Shown here: positions 25,770 through 35,045 of the stretch, piece by piece | How the letters are laid out: each line of letters begins with the position of its first letter | Numbering within the stretch: position 1 is the first letter of the stretch | Assembly: GCA_958299035.1 (NCBI GenBank) | Contig: CATQJL010000001.1 | Span: 47,308,444 to 47,372,443 of the forward strand | Source of the DNA: Cylicocyclus nassatus | Taxonomy: Eukaryota; Nematoda; Chromadorea; Rhabditida; Strongylidae | Length of the DNA: 64,000 nucleotides | Direction of reading: 5' to 3' | Position numbers and translations under genes: made by a program | The notes under the pieces: generated by a model | The model's database searches: none | What the model was told of the DNA's origin: nothing | Seen by the model: the letters and a program-made list of their open reading frames with translations, nothing else

Positions 25770-26400
25770 TAAACGCGTTGTCGCGCCGGAAGTGCCGCAT
25801 CGCGATAGTTCGCTTGTACTTCAACCAATCGCATTCTAGTTTGAATATTTGGAATCAGCGCCTTCTGATCTATCTAGTGCTTTCAAAAATTTCAAAATCC
25901 TGTGTGTAAAGATTTTTTCTGGGCCTTCGGCGTTATAAACGCATCGTCGCGTTGGTATCGCCGCATCGGCATAACTCTTTTCAACTTCATCTATTGAATT
26001 CTAGTTTGAATATTTGGAATCAGCGTTCCCTAAGCTACCCAAATAACTTTTTAAAAATCTTGAAATCTTGATTTTAAATTTTTTTGGCTCCATGCCAGAG
26101 GCGAACTAAACGCTTTGTCGCGCTGGATGTGCCGCATTACTGTAACTCGATTCAAAGTTCTTAAGCTAGAATTTTGATTTGATATTTGAAACCGGCATCT
26201 CTTTGTCTACTCATTAGTCAATCCAAACTTGATAATTTCATTTGCTTTGGTATTTTTTTACGTTGTCAACGGATAATGGCTGCGATATAAACGCCATGAA
26301 GCGCCGAAAAAGCCGGATTGCTGTAACTTTCTTTTCCTTCTGCATATCAAATTTCTATACGGATATTCGGAACCAGCGAAGTCTGAGCTATCCAATCATA
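25770..26400. repeat. Subterminal tandem units inside the left TIR
   Basis: Four diverged units start near 25770, 25945, 26105 and 26290. Each has TAAACGC..TGTCGCGC(C/T)GG followed by GCCGCAT.GC.(A)TA.CT and then a TTTGAATATTTGGAATCAGCG-type block. The right TIR mirrors them (about 30350-30950). Repeated subterminal motifs of this kind commonly act as transposase-binding sites; that role is inferred. Confidence 0.6.
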
Positions 26401-27156
26401 TAACCAAAGTTGAAAAAATCAAAAAAAATTTTCACTCTGTGCTATAGATTTTGGTTGGTCCCTCGTATCGTCATAATTAGCCAGGCTGGCTTAGGCCTTG
26501 GCTGCAGTGACCTCACCGTATTGATTTATTATCATAATCACATCAATCTGTTGGTAGGATTTGAAAGTCGAAGTGATATCTTCACTTCGGAAAAATTAGG
26601 AACTGCGGAATTTGCAATTTTAAAATTTTGAAATTTTGAAATTTTTAAATTTTCAAAATTTTCATAGTACTTATCCGATTTGAAAAAATCATCTGTTTGA
26701 GACATAATTTGCCATACTTTGAAACTCGTCCATGATAATTGGAGTTTAAAATTTTAAATCTTGGAAATTTGCATAGAACGTCTCCGATTCTATAAATCGC
26801 CTGGCTTCAGTTTTATTTTTGAAATTCGAAAAATGGAACATCATTCTTAATACCAAAAAGAATGCAGTAGTGTTTGTATTCATGAAAAATAGACGAAACA
26901 ATATTTATAAAACAACTATACAACAACCGAAATGTATTTACAAATATGTTTACAAACCTGATGTTTACAAAACAACATAATTACAAGATCGCAAAACACA
27001 TTCACACAAAAAAAACAACAATTTCTATTTACAAAAATAATACAAGGACATCTTTACAAAATATATATATTTACAAAACACGAAAAAACTTTACAAAAAG
27101 TATATTTACAAAACACAGAAAAATTAGCTGTTTACAATATGTACATTATAATAGTT

Positions 27157-27275
27157 CTGCTTCGGTGTTTGATTTCGATGTTTCATACTCACTTAATTAT
27201 TCCTCATCAAAATCAAACACCGAAGCAGAGGTCGAGGCAGATGCACCAGATGAGGCAGCTGGTGCATCTGCCTCG
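27157..27275. repeat. Two adjacent perfect hairpins over the end of the BEN-like gene
   Basis: Hairpin 1 pairs 27157-27176 with 27210-27229 (20 of 20 bases, arm TCTGCTTCGGTGTTTGATTT) around a loop that contains the stop codon at 27197-27199. Hairpin 2 pairs GAGGCAGATGCACCAG (about 27234-27249) with CTGGTGCATCTGCCTC (about 27259-27274) around a 9-nt loop, inside the Ala/Ser-rich coding tail. Confidence 0.8.
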
Positions 27276-27662
27276 AACAAAGTCATCAGCCGTCTAGACG
27301 GCGTTGTTTCCAACGCCGTTGTAGCTGAACGCAGCCTTCGCACTCGCGAATTTAAAGCTGCTCGAACCGCTCTCCAGACATTTTGTCTGGCCTCCACCGG
27401 CACCAGGTAATATTTATAAACGCACTGAAAGAAGTCCAAGTTAAAAGTAGAAAATGAGATTGCAAACAAAAATTTACCTCCTTAATGAACTCTACCCTAT
27501 TGGCGCTCTTCACTCTCTTCTCAACCGGCAGCGCCAACTCGCCCGTATCGTCCTCGTAGACCTTCTTCTCAAGGTCCAATGCGAATTTGTTGATGTTGCC
27601 CGGGTGCAGTTTACGTAATCCCTCCAAGAAGGACTGCGGGGCGAAATCGAAGAGCAAAGCTT
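27197..27662 (-). CDS. BEN-domain-like protein, C-terminal two exons
   Basis: Two exons are joined by a 53-nt GT-AG intron (27425-27477; acceptor TTTCTTTCAG). Exon A (27478-27662) follows a TGATTTAG acceptor in phase 2, so at least one upstream exon is missing from this model. The readable part begins LLFDFAPQSFLEGL, then LHPGNINKFALDLEKKV, EFIKE, and across the splice CVYKYYLVPVEA, WRAVRAALNSRVRRLR, ending in an Ala/Ser-rich tail and SVFDFDEE. The helix-rich pattern with W..V..ALN.R.R.LR before the end is like BEN domains, a DNA- and protein-binding fold found in chromatin factors and in some mobile elements. Location in the core of a long-TIR transposon suggests an element-encoded or captured DNA-binding protein. 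Family assignment is by eye only. Confidence 0.5.
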
Positions 27663-28065
27663 CTAAATCATAATTTCTGATTTTTGGAACTCTTACTCAA
27701 AAAATGGCTGAATTTTATGGAATTTTCCGGCTACTGGATCAATTCGATGACAAAAATCGTAATTTCTGATTTTTGGAAACCCTCACTCGAATTCTCGCTG
27801 AATTTGATTGATTTTTCCGGCTACTGGATCATTTCGATGGCAAAAATCATAATTTCTGATTTTTGGAACTCTTACTCAAAAAATGACTGAATTTTATAGA
27901 ATTTTCCGGCTACTGGATCTATTCGACTGCAAAAATCATAATTTCGGTTTTTTATGAGCTCTCACTCAAATTCTCGCTGAATTTGATAGATTTTTCCGGC
28001 TACTGGATCAATTCGATAACAAAAATCATAGTTTCTGGTTTTCTGGGAGGCCTCACTCAAATTTT
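27663..28065. repeat. Tandem array, about 88-bp unit, about 4.5 copies
   Basis: The unit AAAATCATAATTTCTGATTTTTGG ... CTCACTCAAA ... CTGAATTT(T/G)AT ... TTTTCCGGCTACTGGATC recurs from about 27667 with 86-90-bp spacing. It lies directly upstream (minus strand) of the BEN-like exon A, so it is probably inside an intron of that gene. Confidence 0.85.
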
Positions 28066-29960
28066 GTTTATTTTTGAGTGGGCGTCGTGGTGAGTTGAAA
28101 CTGTGACCTAATTTGCTAATTTGTCATAATGTAGCTAGATTCGATGCCGTCGAAAATCCTAATTTCTCATTTTTAACATTTCGATTCTTAATTTGATCCA
28201 TTTTGCTTATTTTATTCATTTGAATTCCTTGAATGAAACAGTACCCGTATATTTGCTCTTTTTTCTACTGTCACCTCGTGCTTCTTTGAAAAATCAGTGA
28301 AAGTTTTATTCCAAGATAGAGCAACAATATCTACACATCGACTGTTCTTCAGGTCAATTGGGTTTTACCAATCGATGCAAGAAATATCGTGGTAGTTAGG
28401 TCAGCAGAAACTGCACCGGTACACGTCGTTCAGGAGGGCGTGCAGGAGTTCCTAGCACCTTTTCTCGCACCAACTTCGCACCAGCATTCACACCCAGGAG
28501 GGTTCTAGCACCTCCGCGTCTCAGGGGTCAGGACCCGCCTATTGCTCCTCCCATTTACTGATCTCATTGTGAGGCGTGCAAGCAGCGAGAACATAGATTC
28601 AGGTATTAAGATAATAAGAGAAAAAATGGAGAAAAAACGGAACATAGTTAACATTTTTTAAATGAGACGGCTTGGAAACTTCTGCTGTGCCATCGTTCCA
28701 TAAAAAAGCATATGAATTACTTTAAGAGAAGAAAACTAGCAGGGAATTTTTTGAATGGAAAATTTGGTTATTTGACATCTGGTCGACCAATTGTGGATCC
28801 AATTGGATCTAATCGAACAATTGTGCATTACTGGTCATCTGATTAAAGTAATTTAGCATCAGGAGTTTGAGAATTGAGAACCCAGTTCTTTCTCAACATA
28901 GAAGGACCTATTTTGAAAGAAATATATCAAAATTTTCGAACAAGCATTTAACGCTTTATCCAACTGATAGGATATTGAACACATACTTATTTATCGTCTG
29001 CCATCATATATTCGAATGAGTTTTTCATTCCGATTACTCTAATGATCAGTAAGGCCCAAATTACCATAAAGAAATTCTCAAGTGTAGTATTTTCTACAAT
29101 CGATGTACTAGAATACCAAACTTCGTCGCGTGATCAAAGAGTTGACTAAGAGTTCCAAACACGACGCTGGATTTGCAAGATATGGTAATTCGCTATTCTT
29201 AGTTGATTTTGAATAGAACTTTCGTAAAGTAATCTAATCTCTGTTATATACCGTGATTGGAAGACATAACTTCTGCTTAATTTATATGAATGCGATATGT
29301 CTCACAAACTTACTCAAGCACACTTAAAAGTTTCTAAGGAAGCGTTAATCTATCCAAATATATGAGTAAAACATAACTCGAAATTCAGCTGCAGTCGTTT
29401 ATGGATTCTAAACCTTTTGAAACCTAGAAATTTTTTTATGTTTCATTCTATCGTCCTCATATACAATGAAGCATGTCTTGCAGTGTGTGTACACAATTTA
29501 GAATGAGGGCATCTAGAGGGAAGAGTGATGGGCGGAGCCGCCCTTTGGCCCCGAGAAGGTGTGATGTCCTTTAAGGGATTTCTGGAGGTGCCAAGTACCC
29601 CTGCGAGGAAAAGCGGCTAGGCTTTGGGAACTCCTGCCACGCCGCCCGTCGTTCAACACATGATGGATGGAAAAGAAGTCAGCATTGTCGTCGGATCTGA
29701 AATCGGAATACAATTGAGAATGATTTTCACGCCCGATGAATAAATGTTTTGTGAAAGAAAAATAAAAACAAAAAAATTAAAAAAACTTTAAAAATATAAA
29801 TCTCTCAAACGCTCTTAAAAATCAAAGACTCAAAATTATGGAAGTCTAAACTACTAGGTGTGAGTCGAGCAAAAGAAGAAGAAAAGAAAAAAGAGGAAGC
29901 AACCTTGAATTTCATAAAATTACATTGCTTCATCCAGACTGGAAGGTCTAAGTGTGATAT
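28066..29960. other. Core of the large element; possible upstream exons not resolved
   Basis: This is mostly AT-rich sequence with two GC-rich patches, at about 28400-28560 and about 29520-29700. On the minus strand the first can read LRRGGARTLLGVN and further to a TAA. The second lies in a 66-codon frame containing NDGRRGRSSQSL. Either could be an upstream exon of the BEN-like gene, but I could not find a donor that joins them in frame. Confidence 0.3.
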
Positions 29961-31057
29961 ACTGAATAATTGACCTGTCATGGATGATTCAAAGTATGGC
30001 AAATAATGTCTCAAACAGATGATTCTTTAAAATCGGATAAGTACAATGAAAATTTTAAAATTTTAAAAAATTAAAAATTTCAAAATTTTAAAATTGCAAA
30101 TTCCGCAATTCCTAATTTCTCCGAAGTGTATGGATGAAAATATCAATTCCAGTTTCACATAGTACCAATAGTTTGTTGCGATTATGATAATAAATCAATA
30201 AGGTGAGGTCACTGCAGCCAAGGCCTAGGCCAGCCTGGCTAATTATGACGATGCGAGGGACCAACCAAAATCTAGAGCACAGAGTGAAAATTTTTTTTGA
30301 TTTTTCCAACTTTAATTACATGTTTGGATAGCTCAAACCTCGCTGATTTCGAAAATCCAGATTAAAATTTGATACGACATATATAAAGAAAGTTACACCA
30401 TTCCGGCCTTTCCAACGCCATTTTGCGTTTACATCGCCGTTCATAATTTGAAAAGGAATCAAGACAAAGGAATCTGTAGAGTTTAAATTGACACATGGCT
30501 AGACAAAATGATGCCGGTTTCAAATATTAAATCAAAATTCTAGTTGAAGAATTTTGAACAGAGTTACGGTAATGCGGCACTTTCAGTGCGACATCGCGTT
30601 TAAACCGCCGCTGGGCACGAAAAAAAAAGCTTGTGAGCAGTATTTCAAATTTTTTAAAAAGTTATTTGGGTAGCTTAGGGAACGCTGATTCCAAATATTT
30701 AAACTAGAATTCAATAGATTGAAGTTGAAAAGAGTTATGCCGATGCGGCGATACCAACGCGAAAATGCGTTTATAACGCCGAAGGCCCAGAAAAAAAATC
30801 TTTACACACAGGATTTTGAAATTTTTAAAAGCACTTTTAGATAGATCAGAAGGCGCTGATTCCAAATATTCAAACTAGAATGCGATTGGTTGAAGTACAA
30901 GCGAACTATCGCGATGCGGCACTTCCGGCGCGACAACGCGTTTAAATCGTAGGATTTCAAGGCGGCAGTGTTGGTACTGTAGTCGCTCTTTGATTAGTGT
31001 TCTGTAAATTTGGTGAGCGATCAAAAAACCGAATAAATTTAAGGGACAACCTAAGTG

Positions 31058-31844
31058 TTAGGTCATTCCGAAAGTTTTTACCGTTTTCGAAACTATCATA
31101 AAAACACGTGGGACAAAGGCACAAGGACCTTTCAAACACTATCCGACGCAGCCTTTTTTCCCCTTTTAAGCACTTATGTTCCTGTGCTCGTTACTCTTGT
31201 AGTCACTAAAATAATCGCCGAAATTTTCAACCCATGGTTTTTACCATGCCCAACTTCGGCAATTTTCAATATCTTTATTTTGAACTTTTGAGAAGCTACG
31301 ATAGCATTTAGATAGCTAAACAAAGTGCAATGCAACACAAATTTTCGGCATCTCCAGTAAGTTTCTCAGTATTTTTCAAGGGAATTGTTCAAAAGTCACC
31401 ATTGTTGCGGAGATCCAAAATACTCAAACGCTTCAAACACTGACAACTTTGGAATTTGGAAGTTTCAAAAATCGATTATGTTTATACACTGATTTTGCAA
31501 AGCAATCAAGTGTTTACCGCTTCCTATCAAATGAAGGAAAAGCTGCATTACAAGGCACTTAGCTGTGCGTTTTTTGATGTTCTACGAGTTTTGGGATGAC
31601 CGAAAGTGGAATTCTGTTATTTTCAAAAATATTTTGCAGAAAATTTTGGAAAGTCAGCTATAGCTGCCAAAAACTGCATTGCATTGCACTTTGTTCAACC
31701 AATATGACTGCTATCAGAGCTTTTCCAAAGGTTGGGAAGGAAGATTTTAAGAAGTTACCAATATGTCTCAATCATTTGCTCACGATCATCCTGCGTGTTT
31801 TTACGACAAGTAAAAAAACGGAAAGAACTTTCGGAACGATCTAA
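31058..31844. mobile_element. Mariner-like element, GGTCATTCC family (copy 3)
   Basis: The left end is TTAGGTCATTCCGAAAGTTTTTACC; the right end is the inverted complement of TTAGATCGTTCCGAAAGTTC. The interior shares ACACGTGG, TATCCGACGCAGCC and ACCCATGGTTTTTACCATG with copy 2. It starts 77 bp outside the right TIR of the 5.2-kb element. It is non-coding. Confidence 0.75.
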
Positions 31845-33660
31845 TATTTTCAAGCATTTTTACAATTCCAGTAAGTTTTGGGTGCAATAACTACGTCACA
31901 CTTGCTTATTGACATTACTGGTTCTCCAGCACATTGATTAGTCATTTGCATTTGAAAAATACCTGAACACATCAAAAACTGCAAAATAATTCATTATATA
32001 TCGCATGCAATCAGCTCCTGATTACTGCATCATTCCATCGCGCATTTGACAAACTTTTTGATTGAAAAGATTCCATTCGTGGCTATATCTGCCCCAGTAA
32101 TGAGATAATACCATTCTGACTCAACATATCTTCTAGCGGTCACTCCTGGAGCTGTTGTTAGTTTTTCCATGTACAAATCAAGCCTACTTTCTGTTTTGCA
32201 AAGCTGTTTGCACGCCAAACATTGATATTCTCGAGAGAATATTTTTTGTGGGAAATTCTTCATTTTGGCCCTGAAAGGCTATTCCTCTTGCGAACACGGC
32301 TCTATAATCCTTTGTTCGCCGTTGAGCTCTCACTCATCAATCAAATGCATTGAAAAACAAGACATACTTGTCTCACAACTTTCCAATCCAACCCATTTTC
32401 TTACTCAAAACAAAAATCGCACGCAACGATGACGCTTGTGTTCTGCTAGCAGTAAAAGTTTTTTGAGCTTATCCATCTGTTAACTTCGACCTCTATAGAC
32501 TTTTCTCCTTCTACTCCTCTTCAAAGGTTTATCAAGGCTTAGCAAGCTTAGAGGGCATGGATCTATGATCACTACCCGCATTTTTCAAAATAAGGCTGCC
32601 CGTTTTAAAATTAAGCTAAGTGGCATGCAGAACACTTTTGAGTTATACTACGCATAGGATTTCAAAGCACTAAAAATCTAATCAAACAAGGTTAAGCTCA
32701 TTTTGAGAAAATTGCAGTGTTACACAATTAAAGGCTTTGTGATTTGACTTTAAAGGCAGATCTTATGAACGCATGTAAATAGTATAATGCATGTCTTAAC
32801 AAATGATGCTCACTTTTATCAGATTTTTGTTCCTCACAGCATTACCCACCCAATGGATGGGTCGAATATGAGTATCGGAAATGATTCCTATCGTCCAGAT
32901 GGGCAGATAGAAGAAAAAATTCGAGCTTTATTTTTCAATACGTAGCACAAAAAATTGAGTGATCCAGCATTCGGAAAACAGCGTATTATACCCTTATAGT
33001 TTTATATCAAGAAAGTTTTCAGTGTGAGTTTTTGGAATCGGGAGATCGCATATAACCAGACAACTTCGAAACTGATAGTTCGTCACCTGCTTCAAACTTT
33101 CGGAGCAGCTTGCCTTTCTGGCTATTCACGTATTAGGCAACACTAGGAATATACTACTAAGATTTACTTTCCAAAAAGTTTACATTGGTCTCTATACAAC
33201 TTTTTTTCACCATGTCCTGAAATGAAAGCCAGATGTTACCAGAAGATCAAAACTTTGAAAGCATGAATCATTTGAGTCTTGATTATACTTTTTGACAAAT
33301 TCTTTCTGGCAATGATTTCAATCTTTAGATGTCTGGTGAATTTTAGTGCATTCATCTGGTTTGCAAAAGCTCAAGACTCATTTTATACTCAACTGGAAAC
33401 CAAACTTTATTTCAGAAGATATCTGTTACTATTTTAAGAAAGATGGTCATTTTAAATTGCCACCCTGAACTTCGCGGGTGTATACAATGGTCAACTTTTT
33501 TTGAAAACTTGAATATGCTCTACAATCTCTCATTTTTTCTTTCATGAATTTTTCGCTTCGCTAAGCCTTTTGCAACAATCTTGGTTCAATTATGCATCTC
33601 CTTTTCTTCTGCTTGGAGGGGATGATTTAGAAAATCGTTGACCGAAAATTAACTATTAAA
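31845..33660. other. Intergenic, one weak zinc-finger-like relic
   Basis: No convincing gene. A 77-codon minus-strand frame at 32030-32263 contains YQCLACKQLCKTESRLDLYMEK, which has the C-x2-C and spacing of a C2H2 finger of the type seen in nematode retroelement proteins, but the first His is replaced. It may be a decayed fragment or chance. Confidence 0.3.
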
Positions 33661-33678
33661 TTTTTCCAGAACTCCATT

Positions 33679-33953
33679 ATGCAGCGTGCTGTCTTCCTGC
33701 TTCTTCTGGTTGCTCTTATTATGTGCGTAGCGGGTGGCGAAATTGGATGGGGATGTAAGTTGTAATCATGTTAGACCCTTTGAATTAGCAAAGATGCTCT
33801 TCAAGCGAAAAGCCTTTCATTATCCCCTGAATATCTCATTTTTCAGTTGTTCGCCCTCGTTGGTATTATGGCGGAAGACGCCTCAACGGCTGGATGCGAT
33901 CATTCGGCAATGAAGGCAATGGAGCTGGTGACATGTACAATGAAGGACAATGA
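33679..33953 (+). CDS. Small secreted peptide 1 (60 aa), Gly/Arg/Tyr-rich
   Basis: Two exons: 33679-33754 and 33847-33953. The 92-nt intron has donor GTAAGT and acceptor TTTTTCAG and interrupts codon 26 in phase 1. A TTTTTCCAG acceptor ends 9 nt before the ATG, the expected place for spliced-leader trans-splicing. Residues 1-20 form a signal peptide (MQRAVFLLLLVALIMC, then AGG). The mature part starts about EIGWGF and continues VRPRWYYGGRRLNGW with a polar Gly/Asn/Glu tail ending MYNEGQ. The GGRR tetrapeptide is a possible dibasic processing and amidation site as in neuropeptide precursors; GWG and YYGG also recall Gly/Tyr/Trp-rich nematode antimicrobial peptides. ATTAAA at 33974-33979 could serve as the poly(A) signal. 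It contains only one Cys, in the signal peptide. The function is unknown; splicing and secretion are the well-supported parts. Confidence 0.65.
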
Positions 33954-34088
33954 AAAATACGATATTCACATCGATTAAATGTGTTTAGCTAGAAATTCCC
34001 TTTTATTTGAACTGAGCCGAAGAGCAGATAAAGTTTTTCCAGAAAGGTTGCTCAAAAGGCATCGAAATCGTCGCAAATTGCAGCAGAA

Positions 34089-35045
34089 AAGATAAAAATC
34101 AACCATAAAAATCATTCCTTGACTCGATGCTGATTGATCATAAGATGGACTTTTTTCCATGCTCTTTATTGTTTCGACGATTGTCCAAGAGAACCGTTTG
34201 CTATCACTGAAATCGGATTAGATACTATTTCCGTAAGAGACAGATGCTTGACAAGCTATGAATAATCTTGAGGCTTAATTGAAAATAAAAATCAACCACA
34301 AAAATCATTCCTAGATTCGATGCAAAAGCTGATTAATCATAAGATGGACTTTTTTCCATGCTCTTTATTGTTTCGACGACTTTCCACGAGAACCATTTGC
34401 TATCACTGAAATCGGATTAGGTACTATTTCAGTAAGAGACAGATGCTTGACAAGCTATGAATAATGTTAAGGAGATAAAAATCAACCACAAAAATCATTC
34501 CTTGACTCGATGCAAAGGCTGATTAATCATAAGATAAACTTTTTTCCATGCTCTTTATTGTTTCGACGATTGTCCAAGAGAACCTGCTATCACTGAAATC
34601 GGATTAGATACTATTTCCGTAAGAGACAGATGCTTGACAAGCTATGAATAATGTTGAGGAGATGAAAATCAACCACAAAAATCATTCCTTGACTCGATGC
34701 AAAAGCTGATTAATAGGATGGACTTTCTTCCGTGCTCTTTATTGTTTCGACGATTGTCCACGAAAACCCTTTGCTATCACTGAAATCGGATTAGATACTA
34801 TTTCCGTAAGAGACAGATGCTTGACAAGCTATGAATAATGTTGAGGATTAATTAAAAATAAAAATCAACCACAAAAATCATTCCTTGACTCGATGCAAAA
34901 GCTGATTATCATAAAATGGACTTTTTTCCATGCTCTTTATTGTTTCGACGATTGTCCACGAGAACCGTTTGCTATCAGTGAAATCGGATTAGGTACTATT
35001 TCCCTAAGAGACGGATGCTTGACAAGCTATGAATAATGTTGAGAC
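34089..35045. repeat. Tandem array, about 190-bp unit, five copies
   Basis: Units start with AAAATCAACCACAAAAATCATTCC at about 34094, 34288, 34473, 34663 and 34861, and contain CATGCTCTTTATTGTTTCGACGA and GACAGATGCTTGACAAGC. Copies differ by a few percent and small indels, so the expansion is fairly recent. The array begins about 135 bp after the stop codon of secreted peptide 1. Confidence 0.92.

Larger units (their letters stand above)
25735..30979. mobile_element. 5.2-kb DNA transposon with about 1-kb terminal inverted repeats and a host-like gene
   Basis: The outermost CAGTACCAACACTGCCGCC and its exact inverted complement are flanked by TA on both sides (25733-25734, 30980-30981). The arms stay alignable for about 1.0 kb: left to about 26742, right from about 29965. 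Both include GGTTGGTCCCTCG(T/C)ATCGTC, CTTGGCTGCAGTGACCTCACC and GAGACATAATTTGCCATAC-type matches. Each arm contains about four degenerate copies of a unit of about 170 bp. The unique core (about 26.75-29.96 kb) holds a spliced minus-strand coding region resembling a BEN domain, an 88-bp tandem array and GC-rich patches. I see no DDE transposase. The TA flanks suggest Tc1/mariner-like integration, but such long TIRs also occur in other superfamilies. Confidence 0.82.

Noticed and set aside
26946..27410. 154-codon plus-strand open frame
   Set aside because: It is antisense to the BEN-like exons, and its first half is a translation of AT-rich TTTACAAAA repeats.
34089..35045. CRISPR array
   Set aside because: The repeats are directly adjacent units of about 190 bp without unique spacers, in a eukaryotic setting.
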